Below, one piece after another: positions 27,232 to 36,744 of a stretch of DNA of 64,000 bases. How positions within the stretch are numbered: position 1 is the first letter of the stretch; the number at the start of each line of letters is the position of its first letter. Source of the stretch: PGYR01 sp034670025. Lineage in GTDB: Bacteria > Bacteroidota > Ignavibacteria > Kapaibacteriales > UBA2268. The stretch lies in the NCBI GenBank assembly GCA_034670025.1, contig JAXMOE010000002.1, forward strand, positions 248,001-312,000. Direction: 5' to 3'. The position numbers and the translations under genes were made by a program. The notes below the pieces were generated by a model. That model ran no database searches and had not been told where the DNA came from. It was given only the letters and a program-made list of their open reading frames with translations.

Positions 27232-28092
27232 TTATCCACGCTGAGTTATTACAACTCCAGCAATAATTAACACTCCTGCAACTACAAAGTTAGCATTTAT
27301 TGCGTTGTCTAATATAAAGAAAGCTAAAATAGTTGTCAAAACTGGCTGGACATTGTTAAAAACTGAAACCTTCGAAGCGTCTAATTTTTGAAGTGAATAG
27401 TACCACAAAGTGTAACCAACACCAGAAGTAATAGCCCCGATATAGAATATTTGGCCCCAATTTTTCATTGATATATCTGTTATCTGGTATTCAACGGGGT
27501 GGAAATGAAAGATAGGTAAGTAAAGCACCAGGCCAATCAACATCGCCATACCTGTCGTGAATATGGCACCATATTTTTCGGAAAGCCCTTTGCCCAATAT
27601 TGTGTAGAATGCCCACGAAAGCGATGCCATCAGTGCCAATATATCCCCAACGGTAGAGCCAGTGCTAAAGTCAAATCCCTTATTCATCAACAGTAAAACC
27701 GTACCTGTTACGGCAAGACCAACGCCAAATAGTTTGAGTTTGGTAGTCTTTTCTCTGAAAAATGAGATAGATATTATCAATACAAATGCAGGAACTAATG
27801 AGTAAGCAAATGCCACGTTCGGTGCTTCTGTTAATTCGAGTGAACTAAGGAACAGAAATTGGTTAATCGGTATGTTTAGTAAGCCAATTAATATGAATTT
27901 GAGCCAATCCTTATTCTCAACTTTTTTAAATTTATTTCTTCGGAAAAACAACACTACAGTGTATAGTGCAGAAACTATCAATGCCCTATAGAGAAGAACA
28001 ACTGGTGGAGGTACTTCGCTTGTCAAAGTCTTAGCGACTATGTGTGTACCAGAAGCTATTAGTTGTTGGAGTAGTAATAGTAAATATATCAA
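27232..28092 (-). CDS. DMT-superfamily transporter (EamA domains)
   Basis: The 286-residue membrane protein has two EamA repeats: the first starts LLLQQLIASGTHIVAKTLTS and the second runs from VGDILALMASLSWAFYTILG. VFNNVQPVLTTILAFFIL is the final EamA pair. Substrate unknown. The start overlaps the end of the glycosyltransferase gene by 4 bases (ATGA-type), so the two are cotranscribed. The protein is clearly different from the other EamA protein in the window. Confidence 0.9.
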   Translation of the reverse strand: MIYLLLLLQQLIASGTHIVAKTLTSEVPPPVVLLYRALIVSALYTVVLFFRRNKFKKVENKDWLKFILIGLLNIPINQFLFLSSLELTEAPNVAFAYSLVPAFVLIISISFFREKTTKLKLFGVGLAVTGTVLLLMNKGFDFSTGSTVGDILALMASLSWAFYTILGKGLSEKYGAIFTTGMAMLIGLVLYLPIFHFHPVEYQITDISMKNWGQIFYIGAITSGVGYTLWYYSLQKLDASKVSVFNNVQPVLTTILAFFILDNAINANFVVAGVLIIAGVVITQRG

Positions 28093-29204
28093 CTAAATAC
28101 CTTCAGGATTTCAACTTCTTGTGTTTCGTAGCTGTATTGTTTTTTTATTTTTTCTATATTTTGAATGTATAATTCTCTTGCTTCTTTACTACTCATCTCA
28201 ATTATTGAGTCAATGAGTGATTTTCTTTCAATTTTATCTATTGTAATGCCAATCTGATTATCTACTACCACTTTACTTATTGTTTTTTGGTTTGTAGTGA
28301 TAACTGGCACTCTAGCTTGTATAAATTCAAATAGCTTGTTGGGCAGTGCGTTTTGGTAAGAAATACTATTGTCTTCAAATAGCACGAAACCAATGTCAGC
28401 TGAAACTGTGAATTTTGCTAAATCAGAATAGGGTACAAACCCAGTGAAGTGGACATTTGAAATGTTTTCATTACTCACTTTTTCTTTCAATGTTTTCAGA
28501 TAATTACCATCGCCTATAATAACTAATTCGGCTCTTTCTGTATCTTTTGTTGTATCTATCAAGATATCTAACCCTCTTCCTTCGAGTACCCATCCTTGAT
28601 AAAGTAGAACTAACTTATCTTTGGCAATGTTGAATTTTTCTCTTAGCGAATTGTTTTTTTCTAAATTGCTTTCGGGTGGTAAATTTTTGATGACGGAATA
28701 CTTTAAGCTATGAGTAAAGTGCTTTTTGAGGTATTTCTCGTCTTCCTCGGCTGTTACTATCATCTTATTGACATAAGATACGAGGTATTTTTCACGAAAC
28801 TCTAATAACTTCCTTGCCAAATGTCTATCTTTGAGCGAGTTTAGTTGTGAATAAATCTCACGCGAATCATAAACAAACTTAGCTCTTTTCTTCAGTTTTA
28901 TTGATTTTGCAGCAGAAAGTGAATAGTAATCAGAGGCAAGTACGTGCTTAGTATCTAATTTTAGTTTTTTTACTGCTTTTGTAAATTCACTTTGGGCTTT
29001 GTGAGTGCTTTGGTCTAAGTTTATTGCACATGGGTAATAATCATTGCTATCAATATACTCTGGCTCGACATTATAGTCAGGTGTTACTAATGCAACTTTT
29101 CGGTCGTATTTGATTAAAGTTTTAGTTATATTAATTGCCCTCGCATCGAGAGTTGGATTTGTAAAGCAAATAATTATGACATCGTAATTTTTTTTCATTG
29201 GCAA
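28089..29204 (-). CDS. Glycosyltransferase family 4-type protein
   Basis: The 371-residue protein has a GT-B fold. The C-terminal nucleotide-sugar domain reads KDKLVLLYQGWVLEGRGLDI, AELVIIGDGNYLKTLKEK, VHFTGFVPYSDLAKFTVSAD and NALPNKLFEFIQARVPVITT, where the Glu in the last block contacts the donor. The N-terminal acceptor half begins NYDVIIICFTNPTLDARAIN. It probably builds cell-surface glycans. The start is 10 bases after the stop of the upstream YCF48-like gene. The acceptor is unknown. Confidence 0.88.
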   Translation of the reverse strand: MPMKKNYDVIIICFTNPTLDARAINITKTLIKYDRKVALVTPDYNVEPEYIDSNDYYPCAINLDQSTHKAQSEFTKAVKKLKLDTKHVLASDYYSLSAAKSIKLKKRAKFVYDSREIYSQLNSLKDRHLARKLLEFREKYLVSYVNKMIVTAEEDEKYLKKHFTHSLKYSVIKNLPPESNLEKNNSLREKFNIAKDKLVLLYQGWVLEGRGLDILIDTTKDTERAELVIIGDGNYLKTLKEKVSNENISNVHFTGFVPYSDLAKFTVSADIGFVLFEDNSISYQNALPNKLFEFIQARVPVITTNQKTISKVVVDNQIGITIDKIERKSLIDSIIEMSSKEARELYIQNIEKIKKQYSYETQEVEILKVFS

Positions 29205-29214
29205 ATTTAACTAC

Positions 29215-31593
29215 TTAGCGCATTATTACAATGGGTTTTATATTTGTTTTGTTGCCATTTCTTTCTTGAATAAAGTAAATACCTTGGCGTACATTTATCT
29301 CTAATTCAAATCTGCCTTTAGTTAGTGAACCATTAGTGTGATGAGATTGCTCGTCAACATACTTGTCGAATTTGTCTATCAGTTCACCATTGCTGCCGTA
29401 TAAGTAAAGCTCGGTAGTCCCGTCTTGTGGTTTACCAAATTCCATATAGTCTAAGCTGATTTTGCCAGCAGTTGGGTTTGGGTAAGGTGATGAACTTTCG
29501 TAAAAATACTCATCCGTCAGTTCTATCGCTCTGAATCTCCAACTCACATCGCAACGAGTAATACCCTCCATTTCAAACCCTTCTGTGTGGGTTTCGATAT
29601 TAAATATATGTGGAGAGCAAAGGTCATCAATTGTTACCAAATCATCAAAGTTTCCAATGGAATCACCTTGAAAACAGAATTCTAAAACAACAGAATCTCG
29701 TGGTGATATAGCAATAGGGAACTGACTTTGTGGCAAAGCAAAGTTAAGTTTTTTGTCTAATTGCACATTATATAATATATGTTCTGACCAAGATATATTA
29801 AATACTTTCATAGTCCCACAATGGCTTTCTGTTAGTGTGTTGGTATCTAATACAAAGGCAGAGTCTAAGTGATAGACTACATATAGCTGATTAGTGTCAT
29901 TCCTAACATCAACAGAAAAACTGGAAGCTGAAGCTGCATCACATCCGTATTCATTAGTTACAATCAGTTGATATTCATCGTCTTCCTTAATTATAATTGA
30001 TTTGATGTTTGATAAAGTGTCCCCTTTGGAATTTACCCATAAATAGGAATTGTAATCTTTGTCGGCTGTAAGCTGCATAGAGTCACCGATACAGAAATTA
30101 TTTTCGCCTATCCCAAATATTTCTGGATTAGGCAAAGGTGCAAATTCGACAGTAAAAGAATCTATTGTACTGCATCCATTTTCATTATTATACATTAAGT
30201 AATAAGTGCCAGACTCACGTACAACAATTGAATCTGTTTCTGCTCCTGTACTCCAAGTTTTATCAATATCTTTTTGTGCGGAATAAAGTATAGCAGAATC
30301 TCCTTCGCAGAGTTTGCTATTGTTACCAAGAAGAATATCTGGGGCTATTACCTCGAGGTAATTAATATAGTATTCGTAGTAATACTTAATAGAACAACTA
30401 TCATCATAAGCAACAATTCTAAAAGTGTCTATAGTGCTAATTGATTTTGATTTAGTTCTATCTCCAGTGTTCCATTCATAATATTTATATCCACGAGTGG
30501 AATCAACTTGAAGGATAAATTCTTCTTCCACACACACATCTATGCTGTCAACATTTACTAATATATCTCCAGTTGGAACTATAGCAGATTTATAAACATA
30601 ATCACCCACAACCCAAGCAGTAGTGTCATCTAAAAAAAAAATGTCGTCCAAACTTCCTTCTATACCACAGTTAACTAGCTCCCAGTTTTTACCTGCATCT
30701 TTTGTCATAAATAATTGTCTGTCGAGTCCACATGCCCAACCAGTTGAATCATTAACAGTAAATGACCCATACATTGGGTTGTTGCCAGGAACAGTAAATT
30801 TGTTGATTGTGTTACCTCTGTCGGGAGTAAAAAGTATTTCCCCAATGTTGCCACTACCTCCTTGGCATCCCTTGTGTATTGGTATTGTGAATGAATTGTT
30901 GAAAAAAGAAAGCTCTTCTGGCCAATCTATGTCGCCTGTCCTAAATTCAACATCCCAAGTGCTACCAAAGTCAGTGCTGCCCCACACATAACCAGACGAA
31001 ATGGCTTGACCAATTCCTGTTTTGCCATCTATCCATAAATCAGAGAATTTTGTTCCAGTATCTACGGAGTCTGTAAAAACTGTCCATAGTTGCCCGCCAT
31101 TAGTTGTTTTGAAAATATGGAATGTACCACAACCTTCATTTCCAGCTATCACTCCATTATTCTCATCATAAAAGTAAGTACCCCAGAAGTCAATTGTAGC
31201 TGGAACAGGTGGGGAGACATCATTCCATGTTAGTCCACCATCAGTTGATTTGAGTATTCCTGCCGCTATTCCGTTGTTACTTATTATAAGTCCCGATGTA
31301 TAGCCAACATTTCTATTCACGAAGTGAATACTTTCTAATTGATCACGATTGTTGTCAACATTAATCGTTTTCCAAGTCTCACCTCCATTAGTAGTTAATG
31401 ATATTTGACTATCATAACCACATATCCACCCATAATTCGGGTCTTCTGGCAAGAAGAATATGTCTAAGTAAGATCTTTGTGAAATTCTATCAGGTATCTC
31501 TACTCTTTCCCATTTGTTTATTGTCTGAGACAAAATAGAAATGGAACTGAGGAAGAATATTAAAAATAAAAGTATTGTTTTTTTGTTTTTCAT
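29215..31593 (-). CDS. YCF48-like/BNR-repeat surface protein with a type IX sorting domain
   Basis: The 792-residue protein has a signal peptide (ILLFLIFFLSSISILSQ). Residues about 25-345 hold BNR/YCF48-type beta-propeller repeats (NYGWICGYDSQISLTTNGGE, GLTWNDVSPPVPA, DSTGWACGLDRQLFMTKDAG). The middle has Ig- or PKD-like beta domains with paired cysteines (LLGNNSKLCEGDSAILYSAQ, and GENNFCIGDSMQLTADKDY). The end is a T9SS type A sorting domain: ESSSPYPNPTAGKISLDYM, then GIYFIQERNGNK. It is an exported surface or secreted protein; the ligand is unknown. It is the most origin-proximal gene on this side. Confidence 0.85.
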   Translation of the reverse strand: MKNKKTILLFLIFFLSSISILSQTINKWERVEIPDRISQRSYLDIFFLPEDPNYGWICGYDSQISLTTNGGETWKTINVDNNRDQLESIHFVNRNVGYTSGLIISNNGIAAGILKSTDGGLTWNDVSPPVPATIDFWGTYFYDENNGVIAGNEGCGTFHIFKTTNGGQLWTVFTDSVDTGTKFSDLWIDGKTGIGQAISSGYVWGSTDFGSTWDVEFRTGDIDWPEELSFFNNSFTIPIHKGCQGGSGNIGEILFTPDRGNTINKFTVPGNNPMYGSFTVNDSTGWACGLDRQLFMTKDAGKNWELVNCGIEGSLDDIFFLDDTTAWVVGDYVYKSAIVPTGDILVNVDSIDVCVEEEFILQVDSTRGYKYYEWNTGDRTKSKSISTIDTFRIVAYDDSCSIKYYYEYYINYLEVIAPDILLGNNSKLCEGDSAILYSAQKDIDKTWSTGAETDSIVVRESGTYYLMYNNENGCSTIDSFTVEFAPLPNPEIFGIGENNFCIGDSMQLTADKDYNSYLWVNSKGDTLSNIKSIIIKEDDEYQLIVTNEYGCDAASASSFSVDVRNDTNQLYVVYHLDSAFVLDTNTLTESHCGTMKVFNISWSEHILYNVQLDKKLNFALPQSQFPIAISPRDSVVLEFCFQGDSIGNFDDLVTIDDLCSPHIFNIETHTEGFEMEGITRCDVSWRFRAIELTDEYFYESSSPYPNPTAGKISLDYMEFGKPQDGTTELYLYGSNGELIDKFDKYVDEQSHHTNGSLTKGRFELEINVRQGIYFIQERNGNKTNIKPIVIMR

Positions 31594-31599
31594 ATTTAT

Positions 31600-32047
31600 A
31601 ATAACAAATGAAGGTGCTAATTAGTTTCGCATAATAGCAAAAGAAAATATAGCAATCAAAATTTACTTCTGTGGAAAACTTTCGTGTTGAAAACTACTTC
31701 CCCTTAATTATCAACAACCTTAGGAGAATTTTTAAAACTTTCAGGTTTCGTGAACGTTTATATAAGTAACTGATATAGAGTTAGTTGTAGCGTCGTTTTG
31801 ATTATTTCAGTTGATTGTAAGGGCTAAACCGTTTAACTCATTGATATTTTTGGCTTTTGAAAAATGCAAGTAAATAATAAAATAAAATAGAAATAAATCA
31901 CTTGTCTTTTACCATAAAAATCCCAAATTTAGAACTGTGGTCATAATTGGATTCTGAGTATTTTATTTCCTCAAAGCTCAGAAATCGAAGCGAAAAATAT
32001 AGAAAAATAATTTTATTAAACCAAATAAAAGTTAAACAGGTGTTTAC
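31600..32047. other. Probable chromosomal replication origin (oriC), next to dnaA
   Basis: This roughly 450-base stretch has no gene. It contains DnaA-box-like 9-mers: 31670-31678 (TGTGGAAAA, reverse complement TTTTCCACA, matches TTWTNCACA), 31685-31693 (reverse complement TTTTCAACA, one mismatch) and 31708-31716 (TTATCAACA, one mismatch). A very AT-rich tract (31861-31900) could be the unwinding element. dnaA follows directly. Gene orientation shifts from mostly minus (a block of eleven minus genes, 19.7-31.6 kb) to mostly plus (32-44.5 kb). A GC-skew calculation was not possible. Confidence 0.6.
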
Positions 32048-33526
32048 GTGGCAAATCAAAAAGACAAATTTGCATTATTCCCCGATAAGGATTCGACAAA
32101 GGACAAAGCTAAATCTAGAAAATCTCCTCTGAAAAGAGATGAGAAAGCTAAATTGAAATGGGAAGAGTGTGTTGAGATAATTAAAGACAATATAAACGAA
32201 CAAGCATATAACTCTTGGTTCAAACCAATAGTTCCACTTAGAATAGAAGGCGATAATCTGATTGTTCAAGTGCCTAGCCAGTTTCTTTATGAATGGATCG
32301 AAGAACATTACTACGATCTGTTGAGAAATTCACTGACAAGGGTTCTTGGCTCTAAAGTTAAGCTACAATATGAAGTAGTAATAAAGAAGAGTGATGACGA
32401 TTCGTTAGAAAATAGAACTATAAGAGTTCCTGCTTTCCGTAATAGCAGTGGTTCGCAAGGTGCAATTAACTTTGCTGAACAAAACAAAAATGAAAAAGAG
32501 TTTTTAACAGGACTAAACCCAAGATACCACTTTGATAACTTTGTAGTTGGTGACAGCAATCAGTTAGCTTACTCTGCTGCCGAAGCAATTTCCAAAAAGC
32601 CAGGTGGAACAAGTTTCAACCCATTGTTTATATATGGTAAAACTGGGCTGGGTAAAACTCACTTGACTCAGGCAATTGGTAATGAGATAATCAAGAACAA
32701 CCCTAAGAAAAAAGTTCGCTACACTTCGAGTGATAAATTCACTATGGAGTTCATTAGCTCTATTCAAAACAGAACTGTGAATGACTTTGTTGAATTTTAC
32801 AGAGGAGTAGATGTACTAATAGTTGATGATATCCAATTCTTCAGTAGTAAGGAAAAAACTCAAGATAATTTCTTCCATACTTTTAATGCTCTTCACCAAA
32901 GCGGTAAGCAGATAATCTTAGCATCGGACAAGCCACCTAAGGATTTGGCTGGTGTGGACGAAAGATTAATCTCTCGTTTCCAATGGGGTCTGACAGTTGA
33001 TGTGCAGAAACCAGATTTGGAAACAAGAATTGCAATATTGCAAAAGAAAGCACTAAACGAAGGCGTAGAGTTACCAGACGATGTGTTAGAATACATTGCA
33101 GAAAATGTAACATCGAGTGTTCGTGAGTTAGAAGGTAGCTTGATTGGTCTGATTGCTAAAGTAACTTTAGACAAGAAAGATATTAGTATCGATTTGGCTA
33201 GAGAAGTAGTAGCAGGTGTTGCGAAGATGGAAAAGAGAGAAATCACAATGGATGATATTAAGAAAGCAGTTTCTAATTTCTATAATATCCCTATTGATGT
33301 AATTGAATCAAAATCAAGAAAACACGAAATTGCTCTTTCTAGACAGATGTGTATGCAGATTTCTAAGAAATTGACAAATTTGTCTCTTAAAAGTATTGGA
33401 GCTCACTTCGGTGGACGTGACCACTCTACTGTTCTTCACTCTTGCAGGGCGATAGACAATTATTTAGAGACTGATAAGTTTGTGAAAGCAGAATACGATA
33501 AAATTATGAGTCAACTGAAAAAATAG
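32048..33526 (+). CDS. dnaA: Chromosomal replication initiator protein DnaA
   Basis: The 492-residue protein has the four DnaA domains. Domain I is ECVEIIKDNINEQAYNSWFK. A linker follows. Domain III is AAA+ with Walker A GKTGLGKT (about 198-205) and Walker B VLIVDDIQFF. Domain IV is the DNA-binding domain with the signature GGRDHSTVLHSCRAI. It opens the origin and represses its own gene. The start is GTG (32048), with MANQKDKFALF as N-terminus; a basic N-terminal extension of about 30 residues precedes domain I. It lies next to the putative oriC, as in most bacteria. Confidence 0.98.
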   Translation: MANQKDKFALFPDKDSTKDKAKSRKSPLKRDEKAKLKWEECVEIIKDNINEQAYNSWFKPIVPLRIEGDNLIVQVPSQFLYEWIEEHYYDLLRNSLTRVLGSKVKLQYEVVIKKSDDDSLENRTIRVPAFRNSSGSQGAINFAEQNKNEKEFLTGLNPRYHFDNFVVGDSNQLAYSAAEAISKKPGGTSFNPLFIYGKTGLGKTHLTQAIGNEIIKNNPKKKVRYTSSDKFTMEFISSIQNRTVNDFVEFYRGVDVLIVDDIQFFSSKEKTQDNFFHTFNALHQSGKQIILASDKPPKDLAGVDERLISRFQWGLTVDVQKPDLETRIAILQKKALNEGVELPDDVLEYIAENVTSSVRELEGSLIGLIAKVTLDKKDISIDLAREVVAGVAKMEKREITMDDIKKAVSNFYNIPIDVIESKSRKHEIALSRQMCMQISKKLTNLSLKSIGAHFGGRDHSTVLHSCRAIDNYLETDKFVKAEYDKIMSQLKK

Positions 33527-33565
33527 TTGTAACCCATAGCAAAACAAGAATAATACAATCGATAG

Positions 33566-33598
33566 AACCCTTACTCAGATGAGTGAGGGTTTTTTGTT
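33566..33598 (+). terminator. Rho-independent terminator after dnaA
   Basis: A stem pairs 33566-33577 (AACCCTTACTCA) with 33580-33591 with one G-T pair and is followed by a run of Ts (TTTTTTGTTTT). It lies about 40 bases after the dnaA stop. Confidence 0.85.
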
Positions 33599-33707
33599 TT
33601 GAAACTATTTTCAATCTAATGTGTTATATTATATATAAACATTTTGAAATTTATTTAGCAAATTGAATAAAATTTCTTAAATTTCTGTTAGCATAATGAG
33701 GGAAAAT

Positions 33708-34625
33708 ATGAATTTCAATTTAAGATATAACAAAGTATCGGTATCTACTATAACTGCACTCGTGTTTAGCTTTTTTGTATTAAGCACGGTTAGGATTTCC
33801 TATTCGTCAGCGAATAGCAATAGTCATTCCAAAGAAGTATTCGAACCACTGAAAGCAAAGCTTATAGCTGAAGGGGTTGACTCCACCTTTATAGAAAATT
33901 TGATAAATGATACAAATGTTGAGTTCAACGACAGATTTGTTAAAATTAACGTAGTTGGTACTGGCAAAGCTCCAGATTACAGCAGTCATTACAATTCGAG
34001 AGCTGTCCGAAAATCAAAAGAGTTTTTAGAAGAGAACTTAGAACTACTGCAAGCAGCAGAGAAGAAGTATGATGTTCCTAAGGAAGTGATTACGTCTATA
34101 CTGTATGTAGAAACTAGGCACGGTGGCTATCTGGGCTATAATAACATAGTTAGTGTGTTCCTGTCAACTGCTCTTGCTAATCAAGAAGAGTTTTATAATA
34201 TGAACTCCAGAGTATTAAAAGAGACTTATAGCGATAATTCTAAAGATTTGAAAAAGTATTTGAGTAAGCTAAAGAAGCGCTCGGAGTTTAAATCTAACTG
34301 GGCTATGGAGCAATTAGTAGCTCTAGAAAAGCTTGATAAGGTGTCACCTATTCCAATCACTGAAATCGAAGGCTCGTGGGCTGGTGCATTTGGTATGTCA
34401 CAGTTTTTGCCTTCGAGTTATATCACTTGGGCTGTAGATGGCAATGATGATGGAACAATCAACTTGTTTGAAAAAGAAGATGCAGTACATAGTGTTGCTA
34501 ATTATCTGAAAGAAAACGGCTGGGGCAAAACAGAGAAAAAGCAAAGAAAAGCCGTGTGGCACTACAACCACAGCACTGCTTATGTTAATGCAGTTCTGAA
34601 ATTGAGTGATTTGATAAAATCATAG
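33708..34625 (+). CDS. Lytic murein transglycosylase (MltB family, GH103)
   Basis: The protein of about 305 residues has an N-terminal hydrophobic segment (TITALVFSFFVLSTVRISYS) for export. The catalytic domain shows LQAAEKKYDVPKEVITSILY, then VETRHGGYLGYNN, where the Glu near residue 134 of the chosen start is the catalytic acid. EGSWAGAFGMSQFLPSSYIT and VANYLKENGWG follow. MltB enzymes cleave peptidoglycan between MurNAc and GlcNAc with 1,6-anhydro product. I prefer the ATG at 33708 because GAGGGA lies just ahead of it; the ATG at 33696 is an alternative. It is a single-gene unit. Confidence 0.9.
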   Translation: MNFNLRYNKVSVSTITALVFSFFVLSTVRISYSSANSNSHSKEVFEPLKAKLIAEGVDSTFIENLINDTNVEFNDRFVKINVVGTGKAPDYSSHYNSRAVRKSKEFLEENLELLQAAEKKYDVPKEVITSILYVETRHGGYLGYNNIVSVFLSTALANQEEFYNMNSRVLKETYSDNSKDLKKYLSKLKKRSEFKSNWAMEQLVALEKLDKVSPIPITEIEGSWAGAFGMSQFLPSSYITWAVDGNDDGTINLFEKEDAVHSVANYLKENGWGKTEKKQRKAVWHYNHSTAYVNAVLKLSDLIKS

Positions 34626-34669
34626 TTACTCCTAACCAAAAATAAATACTACTAAAAGAAATTAGAATA

Positions 34670-36667
34670 ATGCCAGAAACTAAAATTGCGTTTGACTATG
34701 ATAAATATCAGGTCAGTGATGAAGAAAAGGTTGAGCTATATAGGCGATTAATATTACCACGAATGATAGAGGAGAAGATGATTCTTCTGCTCCGTCAAAA
34801 CAAAATCTCCAAATGGTTTTCTGGTATAGGTCAGGAAGCTATTAGCTGCGGTGCAACTTATGCAATGGAAGCTGATGAGTTTATTCTACCTATGCACCGG
34901 AATCTCGGTGTGTTCACTGGTAGAGATTTACCACTCAAAAAGCTATTTGCACAATTCCAAGGTAAAGCAAGCGGTTACACAAAGGGGAGAGATAGGTCCT
35001 TCCATTTCGGTAGCACCGAAGATAGAATTATTGGGATGATTTCCCACCTTGGGCCTCAGCTGAGTGTTGCCAATGGTATCGCATTATCTAAAAAATTGAA
35101 ACAAGAGAGCAAAGCTACATTAGTTTTCACTGGTGACGGTGGTGCCAGCGAAGGAGAGTTCCACGAGGCACTTAACTTGGCTGCCGTGTGGAATTTGCCA
35201 GTGATATTCCTGATTGAAAACAATGGATATGGGCTATCGACTCCGAGTAGTGAGCAATTCGCGATGGAAGATTTTGTTAGTAAAGGCGTTGGCTATGGCA
35301 TAGAAGCGAAGAAAATAGATGGCAATAATGCACTTGAAGTCTATGACACTATGAAAGAAATTAGTGCAAATATGAGGCAAAATCCGAAGCCATTTATATT
35401 AGAGTGTGTAACATTCAGAATGCGTGGGCACGAGGAGTCTTCGGGGACTAAGTATATTCCTGATGAGCTTTTTGTAGAGTGGGGAACTAAAGACCCAGTC
35501 ACAAACTTTGAAAATTATATTATTGCTAAAGGACTTTTGTCAGAAAAAGAAATCGCCAATATAAAGAAAGAGAATAAGAAGCAGATAGAAGATGCTATTG
35601 ATTCTGCTTTTGGTGAGCCAGACATTGTTGCTGATTTTGATTCAGAATTGGATGACGTTTTCAAACAGCAGGAATACAAAGCAATAGAAGTGAAATCTGA
35701 ATCAAAAACTGAGAAACGCTTCATAGAAGCAATATCAGACTCACTTTATCAAGCAATGGAGCGAGACGAGAGAGTGCTGATAATGGGGCAAGATATTGCC
35801 GAATATGGTGGAGTATTCAAAGTTACTCAAGGGTTTCTGGAAAAGTTCGGAAGCGATAGAATCAGAAATACACCAATTATTGAATCTGGTGTATTGGGTG
35901 CAGCTCTTGGTCTTTCCGTCGAAGGTTACAAGCCAATTGTAGAAATGCAATTTTCGGACTTTGTTACTTGCGGTTTCAACCAAATAGTAAATAACTTAGC
36001 AAAGCTACATTACCGTTGGGGACAGAATGCCGATGTATTAGTCCGAATGCCCACAGGTGCTGGAGTTGGAGCAGGGCCATTCCACTCGCAATCGACCGAA
36101 GGTTGGTTTTTACAAACTCCAGGGCTGAAAATAGTTTATCCGTCTTCTCCTTCCGATGCTAAAGGGCTGTTGACTTCGAGTATCGAAGAGCCAAACCCTG
36201 TTCTATTTTTTGAGCATAAAGCTCTTTACAGAAAGATTAGGGAAGAGATTTATGACGATGAGTACAGCATAGAGCTTGGGAAAGGCAATGTAGTCAGCAG
36301 TGGCAGCGATGTATCTATAATTACTTATGGATATGGTGTTCATTGGGCTATGGAAGCAAAGGAAAAGACTGGTTTAGATATAGAAATTATTGATTTGAGA
36401 ACATTAATTCCGTTTGACAAAGAAATAATAGAGCAAACAATAACAAAAACAAACAGAGTATTGCTGTTGCAAGAAGATACAATAACTGGTGGGATAATGG
36501 CGGAGTTAGCAGCGTATATTTCAGAAAATTTATTCCAACATCTCGATGCCCCTGTTGTTAGAGTTGCATCGCTCGACACTCCGGTGCCATTTGCTGATAG
36601 TTTGGAAACTCAATTTCTTGCAAATAATAGATTAATAGACAAGTTGGAAGAGCTGATAAAGTACTGA
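34670..36667 (+). CDS. Fused alpha/beta E1 component of a 2-oxoacid dehydrogenase complex
   Basis: The 665-residue protein joins the E1 alpha subunit (about 1-330) to the E1 beta subunit (about 345-665). The alpha half has a thiamine diphosphate motif GDGGASEGEFHEALNLAAVW ending near NNGYGLSTP. The beta half has TEKRFIEAISDSLYQAMERD, MGQDIAEYGGVFKVTQG and PIIESGVLGAALGLSVEGY. It decarboxylates branched-chain 2-oxoacids or pyruvate in the first step of acyl-CoA formation, with E2 and E3 encoded elsewhere. The fused form is common in Bacteroidota. The precise substrate cannot be told by eye; the branched-chain type is the best guess. Confidence 0.93.
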   Translation: MPETKIAFDYDKYQVSDEEKVELYRRLILPRMIEEKMILLLRQNKISKWFSGIGQEAISCGATYAMEADEFILPMHRNLGVFTGRDLPLKKLFAQFQGKASGYTKGRDRSFHFGSTEDRIIGMISHLGPQLSVANGIALSKKLKQESKATLVFTGDGGASEGEFHEALNLAAVWNLPVIFLIENNGYGLSTPSSEQFAMEDFVSKGVGYGIEAKKIDGNNALEVYDTMKEISANMRQNPKPFILECVTFRMRGHEESSGTKYIPDELFVEWGTKDPVTNFENYIIAKGLLSEKEIANIKKENKKQIEDAIDSAFGEPDIVADFDSELDDVFKQQEYKAIEVKSESKTEKRFIEAISDSLYQAMERDERVLIMGQDIAEYGGVFKVTQGFLEKFGSDRIRNTPIIESGVLGAALGLSVEGYKPIVEMQFSDFVTCGFNQIVNNLAKLHYRWGQNADVLVRMPTGAGVGAGPFHSQSTEGWFLQTPGLKIVYPSSPSDAKGLLTSSIEEPNPVLFFEHKALYRKIREEIYDDEYSIELGKGNVVSSGSDVSIITYGYGVHWAMEAKEKTGLDIEIIDLRTLIPFDKEIIEQTITKTNRVLLLQEDTITGGIMAELAAYISENLFQHLDAPVVRVASLDTPVPFADSLETQFLANNRLIDKLEELIKY

Positions 36668-36694
36668 TATTTGACTTTGTTAGTATAATATGCT

Positions 36695-36702
36695 TATTTT
36701 TG
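36695..36702 (+). promoter_or_regulatory. Bacteroidota-type promoter element upstream of miaB
   Basis: TATTTTTG matches the TAnnTTTG -7 element of Bacteroidota sigma-A promoters, with TTTG 15 or 21 bases further upstream (36676 or 36670) as possible -33 element. The start codon of miaB is about 43 bases downstream. Match by eye only. Confidence 0.4.
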
Positions 36703-36744
36703 CAACACTTAATTATAAAAATGATAGAACTTTAGGTATTTCGT

